From contig CM040446.1 in the NCBI GenBank assembly GCA_022749755.1, forward strand, positions 2,596,966 through 2,660,965: DNA of 64,000 nucleotides, given 5' to 3'. Position 1 is the stretch's first letter. Each line of letters begins with the position of its first letter. The stretch is from Azadirachta indica (lineage: Eukaryota > Streptophyta > Magnoliopsida > Sapindales > Meliaceae). Under the pieces are notes generated by a model that saw nothing but the letters and a program-made list of their open reading frames with translations, was not told where the DNA came from and made no database searches. A program made the translations under genes and the position numbers. This document shows, piece by piece, positions 37,995 to 48,989 of this stretch.

Positions 37995-39640
37995 TATGGT
38001 TACAAGTTGAGCACCTTGAGGTAGCTTAGGTTGTAGCAGCTTGAGGTCAAAGCTACTTTCTTTTACAGGCTTCTTTTTACCTAGTTTTAGTACTACAATA
38101 ACTCACTAATAGAGTATAGAATATGATCAAAGATACCTCAAACAAAAACACTGGCCACATAAATGATCATTAGAGAAAACAAAAGTTGAAAAATTTATTT
38201 TTGGATCATCATACACTTCAAGTTCAAAATCCATGGTAGATTTGTGAATCATAAAGCTGTACCAAATCTGTCCACTCTTGGAAGCAGTTTATTACATGCG
38301 CTTGCTACAAGGCTAACACTCGGTTAGTATAAATTAACAAGCCACAACTACATTTATGTACATGTCATCTATACCAAACTTAAGTTCTCAACTTGCAAAA
38401 AACATATGCAAATACTTACAATCAACATAAGCTTTTTCAGAAAGGGACATGCCTTTGTCATGTAAACCAGGCTAAGTATGTTTTTGTGTTTACGTCAGAA
38501 GACAAAAAATTGTTAAGTGCCTTAGTTTGGGTACTTCACATTGCGAGAATTGCATACATATCTGAAAAATGGAACAAAAGTCAGGCAATGGACTAAAAAG
38601 TTATACATGAAACATTTAAAACGCACACAAGATTAAATACAAACCTTATCCAAGCAAAAAACCAACTCAAAATTTTTCAGTAGAGAGAAGTAGCTTATAA
38701 ATGGGCTAGCAGCGTGCTTCGCTTGAACTGGAATGAACCTAGCAGCCCTTGCAAACCCGCCAATTGATACATCAACAAGTTGGGGCACATTCTCAACATG
38801 CAACCTGATTTCTGGTCCACAATATCTGAAGGACAAGAGACTTGGGGCAGAAATTTCAACTACTGTTGTGGGGTAAATGCAGTTGTAAATTGCCAGGACG
38901 TCAATTGGATTGATTAACCACAACCTTTAAGCTTGACAGACTGAATGGTGAGGATACAAAATACAGATAATCGATATAGTGGACAATTTTGTATAAAAAA
39001 ACTCAAGAATCTCTCCGGCAACTTTCACAGGTCTGCAGAACTCTCTGCCACATGGATTTTTTAGGCTATTATACAACTCGTCAAAATGTGTAAAAATTGA
39101 CACATCCAACTCAACCTTCCGAAGTCTCATTGAAATCACTGTGTAAATCCAATTAGTAATGTTACCTTCATTAGGAAAACCCAATGGACGAAAACTTATT
39201 CTAAATTGTTTTATGTCTAAACCTATATTTGATTCTAAGACCTTATTAACCCACCCTATCCCAACCCAATGATCCGGCCCCAATATTCAAAGACAGCAAT
39301 GAAGCATCAAAGTCAAGAACAGTGGTAAAAGTCCACAAATATTTCCACCTATGGTAAAGAACACTAATTCTTACAGCATCCTTAAGATTTAACCCAGTAA
39401 CGATATTAACAAGGACACCATCAGGGAGTCTACTCACCTGATCCTCCTAAATTTCATCATGCTTATCACCAACTTCATGCACAAAAATATATTAAGCAAA
39501 ATCATGCAATGTCATAAATAACAAAATCAACCCCACAAGATAAAAACAATACATGATAACATTACAAAAAGAAGTTAGCAATCAAGCATCTCAGGTCTAG
39601 TAACACCTTCTTTGAGGCATCTGCCAGAGTACTCGTCTCC
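37995..39640 (-). pseudogene. F-box/LRR/FBD pseudogene (cluster locus B)
   Basis: All four ancestral parts can be seen but none is whole. Exon 1 homology (about 39605-39640) has lost its ATG: the site reads GGGTGGAGACGAG where functional copies have ATGAGGAAGAGAG. In exon 2 a TAG precedes the F-box (GAAATT TAG GAGGAT, near 39450). The frame then shifts near 39283 and again near 38930, leaving F-box (LPDGVLVNIVTGLNLKDA), LRR and SAPSLLSFRYCGPEI pieces in three frames. Exon 3 (about 38420-38560) runs into ACG TAA. Only the FBD tail (KLPQGAQLV, about 37995-38045) remains of the last exon. It is non-functional as an F-box protein. Confidence 0.88.
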
Positions 39641-40640
39641 ACCCCACTCTGAAAATTTTGTTTCAACTCTGACTGTATAATGCTAAACAAAACAGAGCTT
39701 TTTATGGAAAGGAAAAAACTGAGCAGCTTGCTAATTATGTTTTAAATTAAAATTATGAATTCTTTATTGTAATGAACTAAAATACTCCTTGTAAAATTCA
39801 TTTATTTGTTTATATTTATAAATAAATGTGATAAACAAAACATATTATTCAAAATCTCCAGATTTATATATTTAAATTTATTTTTATATCAATCCATTCA
39901 AACTTTAGATAAAGAGACAAATAAACCTTTAATATATTTGAGTAGATTACCTTTAACAACAGTTATATATCTTTGTTTTCAAACACAAATAGTAATCTTT
40001 TTACTTGTATCATTATTTTATACTTTCCGAGCTTATACTACAACAATATTTAAGATTGCTTTGCCAATTACTTTGCATTGCTTTTTATTTTTCATCGTAT
40101 AATAAACTTTTAAAACAATTTCTTCATCGCTTGGCTATTAGCCTGCCGGAAATTTATTTCAAACCTTTATTTCAGATTGTATAGGCAAAGTATTCTCCTA
40201 CTTATACTTGACTTCTAGTAATTCAATTACAACAAAATAAAAAGGAAAACATCTCAATTTCAACATATATGTGTAATATCAATCAGATGATGAAAGATAA
40301 AACTAATCCAAGATAATAGCACTGAGAAGCCATGATCATATGAATTATTCAATATTTGAACTAACAGCTTAGGTAGCCCAACAACTCTGCTGAAACATTT
40401 TATGCCATTTTTATTAATAAGGCGAAAATATTGAAATAGTGTCAATAAGCTGAATTTAAAATTCTTTTAAGGGAACCACAGATCAGAAAATATTGAAAAC
40501 TTACCTTGTTTTTGGCAGAAAAGATGCAGTTTGTGCATTTTTGAGCTTCTGGATTTGTGGAACATAGCCTATGAGTCTACATGAACACATAAACGATTGC
40601 ACATCAATATGGAACAAAGCCTTGGGTAAGAAGATGAGAT
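39640..40640. other. Intergenic gap between loci B and C
   Basis: AT-rich with no gene. The part next to locus C (about 40500-40640) shares wording with the 3' flanks of loci B and F (for example CAAAGCCTTGGGTAAGAA against CAAAGCCCTGCGTGAGAA), which indicates that whole units were duplicated with their flanks. Confidence 0.45.
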
Positions 40641-40645
40641 TGTCT

Positions 40646-42535
40646 TTAGATTGAAATCAACAAAGGTTCACTGCTGTAAAAATGATTAGTTACAAGTTGA
40701 ACACCTTGAGGCAACATAGCCTCTAGCAGTTTGGTACATTTGTTAGCTCTTTCTCTGCTTAGATGAAGGGAAGAACAAACAATGAGTTTCTCAAGCATAA
40801 TTGCATTTTCAACCAAGTAGGATGCAAATTGAAGATCTGTTGCATTCCCAATCAACCCATCAGTTCCACCACCTTGAGTTGTTGTGTAATTAGGAATCGG
40901 ATGCATTTCTCTTACACCTCCAAAGAAAAATTTTTGTAACTGCAACCATAGAAAACATTAACGGTAAAAATGTTGAAAGTAAGTAATACTTGTTAGAGAA
41001 GAAAAGAAAATAAAAAAATAAGAAGTTTATTTTGGTTTGTTATTGAACCTTAGAATACATACTAGACTCTTACAGCTTGCCTAAACCTAAACATTCTTGA
41101 TCTATACTAGCATTATTAAAGGGAACACTTTAAGAATAAGTTGAAATCGTAGCTGCAAGGTCAATACTATATATTTAACATATATGATTTTCAAATATAA
41201 TGTCACTATTATCAGGGTAAGATTTACTTATCAAAAGATACGACCAAATTAAAATATTACCTTCAATGTAAGCTTTTCCAAAGCGGGGCAGGCCTTTATG
41301 ATATTTGCCAAGAGAAGTAGGTTTTCACAATTACACGGAGAGACTTTGAGAGTTAAGTGCCTCAGTTTAGGTAATTCGCCTTGTGAGAAATGCACATATA
41401 CCTGAAAGATAAACATAGGAATAAGCCAATGGACAAAAAGGTTATATTATAAAACATTTAAGACATACATACAGGATTAAATACAAACCTCATCCAAGTA
41501 AAATCCCAACTCAAGATTCTTCAGTTGAGAGAAGTAACTTATAATTGGACCAATAACATGCCTCCCTCGAATTCTCGGAACTCCACCGATGGATAGATCA
41601 AGAAGTAGGGCAACATATTCAACATCCAACTTGATTTCTGGTCTAAAATATTTAAAGGACAGGAGACTTAGAGCAGAAATAACTATTTCTTCCATACCAC
41701 AAGTGGAAATTGCTAGGTACTTCAATTGGACTGATGAACCATCAACCTTTAAGCTTGATAGACTAAACGACCAGGCTACATGTAATTGATCAATTGGATA
41801 ATTGTGTATAAAAGACTCAAGAATCTCTCCGGTAACATTCACATCAACAAAACAGAGAGATGTTAAAGACTTAATACTAGACAAACCACTCAGATTTTTG
41901 AGGCTACTACAACATTCTTGCGGAAATCTGTACATCTCACGAGAAGTCACCGCTTCCCATACCAAAGTTGTGGCAAGTTCAACTCAAGCTTTTGAACACT
42001 CTTGGATATTGCAGTGTAAATCCAATTAGTAATGTTGCTTTCATGAGAAGCATCCAAATCAAAACATATTCTAAACTCACTTCTATTAAAACCTCTATGT
42101 GATTCTAAGACTTTATTCACCCAGTTAATGTGATTAGACCTTTTTTCTTCTAAAATTCCTAGTCGTCGCACAGACTCCAGAGCGTCAGAGCTAAGACCAT
42201 CAAAATTAAGAGCAGTGGTATAAGTCCACAAATATTTCCATCTACTGGAAAGAACACTAGTCCTTGTAGCTTCCCTAAGTGTTAAACGTGATATACTATT
42301 AACGAGAATATCATCTGGGAGTCTACTCAACCAATCCACCAAAATTTTGTCCGGCTTATCATCAGATTGATTAAAAACATAAATGAAAATCAATTAATCT
42401 CACGAATAGAATAATCAGCTCAACAGAATAATAATACGCCAAAATAAAATTACATGAAAATAAAAATTTATGCCAAAAAAAAAAAACCCGTTATCTCAAC
42501 TCAAGCAATACCTTCTCCCGCGCTCTCTTCCTCAT
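40646..42535 (-). pseudogene. F-box/LRR/FBD gene with frameshift (cluster locus C)
   Basis: The exons are 42512-42535 (MRKRAREK), 41489-42354, 41261-41401 and 40646-40939, all with usable GT-AG sites. The F-box (LPDDILVNSISRLTLREA then VLSSRWKYLWT) is whole. The frame breaks near 41955: it reads PQLWYGKR then TGA, while the conserved LRR part (MYRFPQECCSSLKNL onwards) continues in the next frame, so one base has been lost or gained. The acceptor of exon 2 is AAG/CCG, because the CAG used by relatives is mutated. In the FBD exon ten residues (TTTQGGGTDG) are out of frame between two compensating deletions. It is probably a recent pseudogene; a single sequencing error at 41955 is the alternative. 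Confidence 0.8.
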
Positions 42536-42713
42536 CTCGTCTGCAAGTAAACGCTCCAGCTGAAATTAAAACACAAATGAGGTGTCAATTTTTTTGGATT
42601 GTAAATGAGCTGAGAAAGAAAGCTGCCTGTCCATACAGGTGCTTTTCAAATAAAAGTTTTTGAAATAAACCTAAAAAAAAATTTAATAATTATAATTTAA
42701 AGTATTTTGCATA

Positions 42714-44269
42714 ATTTTATTTTAGGTTTTAACACATACCTCCCCTAAAATTTAGCTTTTTAATACTTAGAGAGAAAATTTGGCCTAATGCATACATACC
42801 TCCCCTATAGAGTTCCACTCCCATCTATAATTATAGAAAAGGCACATTGGCCCTTCATTTGCCATTTTCGAAATAAAAATAAAAATTTAAACTTGAAATA
42901 TTTTTTTAATTAAAATAAAAGTTTTTAACACATACCTCTCTTAAAGTTTTGGATTCCAACACTTACATAAATAGTTTTAAAAAATGCACATATACCTTCC
43001 CTAAAATCATCCATCTCTGTTATCTCACTGTTAAAATTAGGGGTATTACGATAAAAAGTAGAAAAAATTTCTCCTTTTACTCCTCCACCACATCCTCTTT
43101 TCCCTCAAACAATGCATTTTTCATTACCCCATGCTTACTACTTCCCCACTTTTTACTGCCTTCTTCGTCTCTTTTCATATCTCCTTCGTTCTTCTCCACT
43201 CTTTCACCACCTCTTTCTTCATTTGTGCCTCTACAGGTCCTATCACATCCTTCTTCATTTGTACCTCCATGACAACTTTATATTCGCTGGCTTAACCCTC
43301 TTCAACTTCTTAATAGTATATAGGCCTATTTTTCACATATGTAGAGGATAAAAAATAGGATGGGTGATACTCTAATTAATCATGATTTAACTTGTTCTTC
43401 CTTTTGCTGGTGGAATGATTCTCCTTCTCTCATTTGTAGAGACTTACATTTAAATGTTTGGAATGTTCTCAACTTTCGATTTATTTCATAATATTTATTG
43501 CTGATGTTGCTAACTGTAGAATTCTTTGACAGTTTATCAACTGTTGGTTAGGACATTCTATTAATTGTTAATTTTTTACTCCTTCAAATAATATATATGT
43601 ATTTGGTGTTGTATAATGATGGATCTGCTGTTGGGAGAAATTGTTTGATTATATGCTACTAGAAATTGTTGTTGCTGTTATTGGGAGTGTTGTTGCCTTG
43701 CTTGTGTTATGCTATTTCTAGGCTTTTATTCTGTTTTTGGATTAAAGCTAATACTTGCTGCTGGTGCTATTTTTCACTTAATTTCCGTTAAAGTGTTCGT
43801 TGTGCTATCTTACTACTATTTTATCTTCCCACCTGGTGCTAGCTGTAGATTCTACTGTTGCTAATATGCTTTACTGCTACTATTAACTGTCTGCAATAAA
43901 GAAAATAACAGCTTAATTTTTGCTATTTTGTAGTAAAAAGAATTGTAATTTACTGTTGTTTTTTCTTATTATTGTGTGTTGTTGTATTTGGCTATTTCTA
44001 AATTTTAATTTTCGCTGAACTTATAGTTCTTTTTGTATTCCCTTCTTCATTTTTCAATAATATATTATTTTAATTAAAAAAAATCTCAAACTTAAAATTT
44101 TGTCTTTATTTTAAAAATGGCAAATGAAGGGTAAATGTATCTTTTCTATAATTATGGATGCAAGTAAAAGTATGTAGGGGAGGTATGTGTGTATTAAGCC
44201 AAACTTTCTCTCTAAATGTTAAAAAGCTAAACCTCAAGGTAAGTATATGTTAAAATTTCATTTTATTTT
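42714..44269. mobile_element. 1.5-kb non-autonomous element with about 200-bp terminal inverted repeats
   Basis: The left arm (from about 42724) and the right arm (to about 44259, read in reverse) match over about 200 bases. Shared blocks include TTTAGCTTTTTAA, AGAGAGAAA, ACATACCTCCCCTA, ATAATTATAGAAAAG and CCCTTCATTTGCCATTTT. The flanking ATTTTATTTT (42714-42723 and 44260-44269) is a candidate 9-10-bp target duplication, as in Mutator-like elements, though low in complexity. Part of the left end is repeated at about 42925-43020. The interior (about 43040-44050) has no transposase, only CT-rich and T-rich sequence with short frames. Confidence 0.7.
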
Positions 44270-44274
44270 TAAAA

Positions 44275-44445
44275 AAATTAAAGAAATTTTACTCTAAAAA
44301 CAGTTAAATTTTGACCTTTTCTTAATAAAAAAAATAATTTTTTTAATTTTTAAAATTTTTTTTATTGTCAACTAATTAACAGCAAAAAAAATTAAAAAGA
44401 ACTTCAACTTTTTTGATAATAAAAAGTTAAACTAAACGGACATCA
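44275..44445. repeat. AT-rich dispersed repeat (copy 2)
   Basis: Wording in common with 18010-18410 and 62805-63230 (TTTTTAATT, TTATTGTCAACTAATTAACAG, AAAAAGTTAAACTAAACGGA). It adjoins the long-TIR element. Confidence 0.45.
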
Positions 44446-45328
44446 AGTACAATTACCGACTTTCCTTTTCATTTTCATTTTTTTAATATAAAATTAATTT
44501 TTAACTAGGAGTTTATTTTAGGGGGTTGTTCTTCGTTGGACGTACGAGCTGTTCGGTTGCCGCTAAAATTCTGCGGCCAGGAGGATCTTGCGACTACCCG
44601 TTTCAGCTTTTAAGTGTCGTTTAAGCAGAAAAGCCGAGCACACAAATCTCGTGATTTTTATAAAATATTTCTACAGTATTTTTTAAACAACGTAATTTAA
44701 TGGGATAGTAACACTTTCGTTCCTTTATATTGACAAAATAACAAATTAGAATATAGTTCATTCAATTTTGACAATTCAATTCCTACCCTTTGTTGTTTTA
44801 TTTATGACTACTTTTCACAAGGTAAATTAAAACTAAAATTTTAAAATTCAATAAACCAAAGTTTCAAATCATTTTAACGGGAAAATTAGTTATTCATTTT
44901 AGACAAGCCTTTACCAATCTGAGAGTTAAACATGCATTCACCTAAAGGTGAAATGCTGTCCAACCATTCTAAAACTTTATGGGTATCTAAGATAAGCCAC
45001 ATTTATTGTCGTGCAAAAATATTAGGTATAAAATATTAATGAGCTAGATATAAAATATTACCAAAAAAAAATAAGTGAATTCTACTAAATTGTCATTCCT
45101 AAAACACAATAAACTACCACAATCTCAATTGAAGTCTAATAATTACTTAATAGAAGCTATTAAGCAGATTCCTAACAAGTTTGCTATAAAATTATGGTAT
45201 CTTTAGAGCTGTTACAAAGATCACATTGGTCTAATAGCCTTGCATGCCACAATTCCAATAAAAAAAAAAAAAAGTGAAAATGAAGTACAAGTTAAAAGGA
45301 CAAGAAGTTAATCGAAATGAAGAACAAG
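44446..45328. other. Intergenic gap between loci C and D
   Basis: No gene is seen. A GC-richer patch at about 44520-44660 has no coding frame. Confidence 0.45.
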
Positions 45329-47678
45329 TTAAAGGATTTGAAGCTGAACGCCATCACGTAACAGAGGCTTTATCACCATGTAACACATCATTTTGCAAAT
45401 ATCGGTCTCACGTCTGAGAATCACTTTCTCAAGACTAGTTGCAGTTGCAAGTACAAAAGATGCATTTGCACGATCACTCCCAAAGTTCTCACCAAATCCG
45501 TGCAATTCCAACACCTTGAGGTGTTGAAGAGAATATCTACGAACCAGATTGTGGGTTGGGAAAGGAAATCTACAAATTTTGTGTCGTATTACTCTTCCAC
45601 CAACCACGAAAAACTGAGAGTGGAACTGCAACAATGAAAAAATGGGCTTATGTTTTGGATCTGAACCATGCTTGTTAGAGTAAAAAAGACAAGTGATCAT
45701 GTAAAACTCAGAAATTTACCAACTATACAATATATATGGACAACTACTTTCTCTTGCAAGAAAATACAAAATATTATCAGACGCTAAATGATAAGAATCA
45801 AATGAAGGTCATAAAAATATTGAATATTTTTCTGAATATCCGTGATAGTCTTTTTCAAGATTCACTGGCTTACGTAAATGATAAGAATCGAGACAAAAAT
45901 CAAAATCATAATCCATAATAAGATAAATGTTTCATGAAAATTGAATCCTGCAATTATGACGCTAAAGCATAGTGCACACCAACAACCATAACTAAAACGA
46001 AACTTGAGAGATTTATGTTGGATCATTATCACACCTCAGAATCCCTACTAAACTTATACAGCCCTGCCAAACCTATACATATGCTCGAGAGGTATTAACT
46101 CTCTTAAATAAATGAAAATCTTAGTTGTACCTCTATCAGTTTAAACCAGAGAGAATCTCCTAGTTTTTCTGGTATTGATATTGAGAGATTGCAGATCATC
46201 AGAAGAAAAGGAGTAGGAATCTCTTTTCAGGGCATTGACTTTTAACATATATGACTTTCTACTAGGATGTTAACTGAAATTGCAATCAATAATATTTAGA
46301 TAAAATCAAGACAGTTATAACCACAAAAATGCTCAAATATTTAAAGAAATCAACAAACTATAGCTAGATTTATGACCTCTAATCTATCCCAAACTTAACT
46401 TAACAATTTTTATGTGACATATTTAAATCTTTTACCTTCAGTGTAAGCTTCTCCAGAATGGGACATTTGTTCAGGATGGAAGCCAACCAAAATAGTCTTT
46501 TGTGAGTACATGGAAGGACTTGAAGTGTTAAGTGCCTTAGTTTGGGTAAACCACAATTTTTGAATTGCTTATATACCTTGAAAATTGAACAGGAATAAGG
46601 CAATAGACTAAACAGTTATTTTAAAACATTAAAAACATACAAATGTCATTAAGCACGAACCTCATCTGCATAAAATCGCAAGTCCAGATTCTTCAGTTGA
46701 GGGAAATAGCTTAAAATCGGGCTAATAACTTGCCCCGGTTCAACTCTATCGCTCCCACCAATGGTTACATCAAAAAGTTGGGGAACATTCTCAACATGCA
46801 ACTTGATTTTTGGTCCAATATAATCAAAGAACAAGAGATTGGGGCAGAAATTTTGACTTCTTTCAAATTGCAGCAGTAGTTGATACCTAGGTATTTCAAT
46901 TGGGTTGATGAACCAACAACCTTTAAACTTGACAAAGTAGAAGACCAGACCACATATAACCCATCAAGTGGACAGTTGTATATGAAAAACTCAAGAATCT
47001 CTCCAGTAACATTAATACCGTAAAAACAAAGATATCTTAAAGACTTAATACCACACTGATTTTTTAGGCTATTACAGCATTCTTGTGGGAATGTATAAGT
47101 AGGACCCAAATGTATGAAATACAATGCCAACGATTGAGCTCTCTTTGATATGGCAGTGTAAATCCAATTGGTAATGCTACTTGCATGAGCATCACCCAAA
47201 TCAAATATTACTTTAAACTCGTTTATACCACCCCTATGCAATTCTAATACTTTATTCACCCACTTAATGTACTTAGATCTTTCTTCTTCCGAAGGGTTCA
47301 TACCCAGGGTATACCTCAAAATTGATTTTCCAGGATCAAACTTGAGAGAATTGGTGAAAGTCCACAAATATTTCCATCTACTAGAAAGAACACTAGTCCT
47401 TGCAGCTTCCTTAAGTGTTAACCGAGAAATAATATTAACAAGAATATCATCTGGGAGTCTGCTCACCAAATCCCCCAAGTTTTCATCTTGCTTAACATCC
47501 TGCTGAGCAAAAATAAACAAATAAAGGAAATCAATTAATCTCATGAATGCTATAATCAGAATCAGAAAATGACAATAACCCATAAACGGAATTAGAAGAA
47601 TGCTAAAAGTTTATTAAAAATAATAAAATTTACCTTCTCATAGGGATTTGCAGAGATCAGCCGCGGTCTCTTCATCAT
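45329..47678 (-). pseudogene. F-box/LRR/FBD gene with one-base deletion (cluster locus D)
   Basis: The exons are 47634-47678 (MMKRPRLISANPYEK), 46661-47502, 46436-46576 (141 bases) and 45329-45625. Exon 2 is 842 bases, one short of a multiple of three. The loss lies near 46842, where relatives encode SAPSLLSF but this copy reads SAPISCSL and then shifts. The downstream part (FDYIGPKIKLHVENVPQLFDV) continues in another frame. Everything else is preserved: F-box LPDDILVNIISRLTLKEA, VNVTGEILEFFIYNCPLDGL, exon 3 and an FBD exon with HLKVLELHGFGENFG. The acceptor of exon 3 is AAG rather than CAG. It is most likely a young pseudogene, or an intact gene with a sequence error. Confidence 0.8.
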
Positions 47679-48540
47679 CCCACGGCGAAAATATTACCTC
47701 TAACTTTTGCCGCAACAAAGCCAAACAATTCTGCAAGTAAAAGATTTAGTTGAAACGCATCGTTGTGCGCCCCTGGCTCCTTTAACTAGGTCGACCGTGT
47801 TGAAATGGTTTTAAGGCTTTCTTCTTTCCACTAGAGTTTCACATGACTGAGACAGGAGTATGAAAAGCAGAGCCTTTTGCTCAGTTCTTTTCATTTTTCA
47901 AATATAAGAAATAGATTATTAATAATGGGAAAACAACATTGTTTCCTTTATTTTTCATGTTTTCATGAATACTGACATAGCTTGTCCATTTCTTGCGAAT
48001 AGGTTTCTAATTAATTCCTACAAGAATGGCATTCAACTTTCAACTTCGAGTGACTTATTAATATAAACAGATAAATTACATTTTTATTTTAGATGACATA
48101 ATAATAAATAGAAGGGATCTAAATGTTATTACACTCTTTTAATAACGCAGAGAGAAAGTCTGAACTTCCGTCTGCCGAGACGTTTTGGGATGCAAAACTA
48201 CACAAATTCCACGGTTTATTAATACAAAAATACATATCATAATACTACATATTGTTTATTTAGTAAAATATTATGTTTGATTTATTTTAATCTTTTTTCA
48301 TATAAAATAAATATTAAAATAGATAATAGTATAAGGATTTAATTAAAATAATAATAAAGTCAATTTAACCTAGATCCCTGTCGTTTACTGAAAAATCAAA
48401 AAAGCCAGAAGTTTATCAATCTCGTCAATTAAGTCCCCCTTAACTCTTGAGTCTTGATTGATTTATCAAACTCCTAGTTTCCATCATTATTCTTTTTTTG
48501 GATAAATTTTTAGTGTAAATGTATCATATGTGTTATTGGT
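47679..48540. other. Duplicated intergenic block between loci D and E
   Basis: About 48090-48540 resembles about 54270-54660 (TTTTGGGATGCAAAACTACACAAATTCCAC against TTTCGGGATGCAAAAGCGACACAAATCCCAC, then ATCCCTGT/GTCCCTGT and GATTGATTTATCA/GATTAATTTGTCA), and more weakly about 53390-53640. It is non-coding and moved with the F-box units. Confidence 0.55.
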
Positions 48541-48595
48541 CTAATACAGAACTCCATTTGCAAAGGAATAATTAAAGGTCAGTAGGAATATTGAG

Positions 48596-48740
48596 TTTGC
48601 TAAAGATAAGGCCATTTTTGAAGGAATCAAGTTAGCCACAGAAGCTTCTCTATCACCCATGGAAGTGGAATCCGATTCATGCAATTTCCATCTGATTTTA
48701 ACAAAATCTCACATCCTTCCGTTAAAAAAACTTAGAGAAA
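48596..48740 (+). mobile_element. RNase H-like fragment of a retroelement
   Basis: One frame reads EGIKLATEASLSPMEVESDS then CNFHLILT. This matches the core of the RNase H domain of plant LINEs (the conserved pattern is ...A...A...G.....VESDS). About 45 codons remain, with no upstream frame. It sits just 3' of F-box locus E, at a point where the otherwise homologous block at 54.7 kb lacks it. Confidence 0.5.
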
Positions 48741-48989
48741 AGAAAGATCTCACATCACATAATCCTTAGTTTACTGCAGGTTTGAGATTATTATATTTCC
48801 ACAAAATATTCAATAAACATCAACTTTTACTCCACTCTAATATTTATCACTAGTTCTCCTGCTTACACTTGAATTAAAAGCAATAACACCTTAATTCAGA
48901 ACATATTTTACATACTTTTATATATGGGTAATGTCAAACCAATCGAATAATAAAATATAACGAAGAAGCCATAGCAGATTCAGAGAATA

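Noticed and set aside
42949..43351. Serine/proline/leucine-rich plus-strand open frames
   Set aside because: They lie inside the long-TIR element in CT-rich sequence, with no domain.
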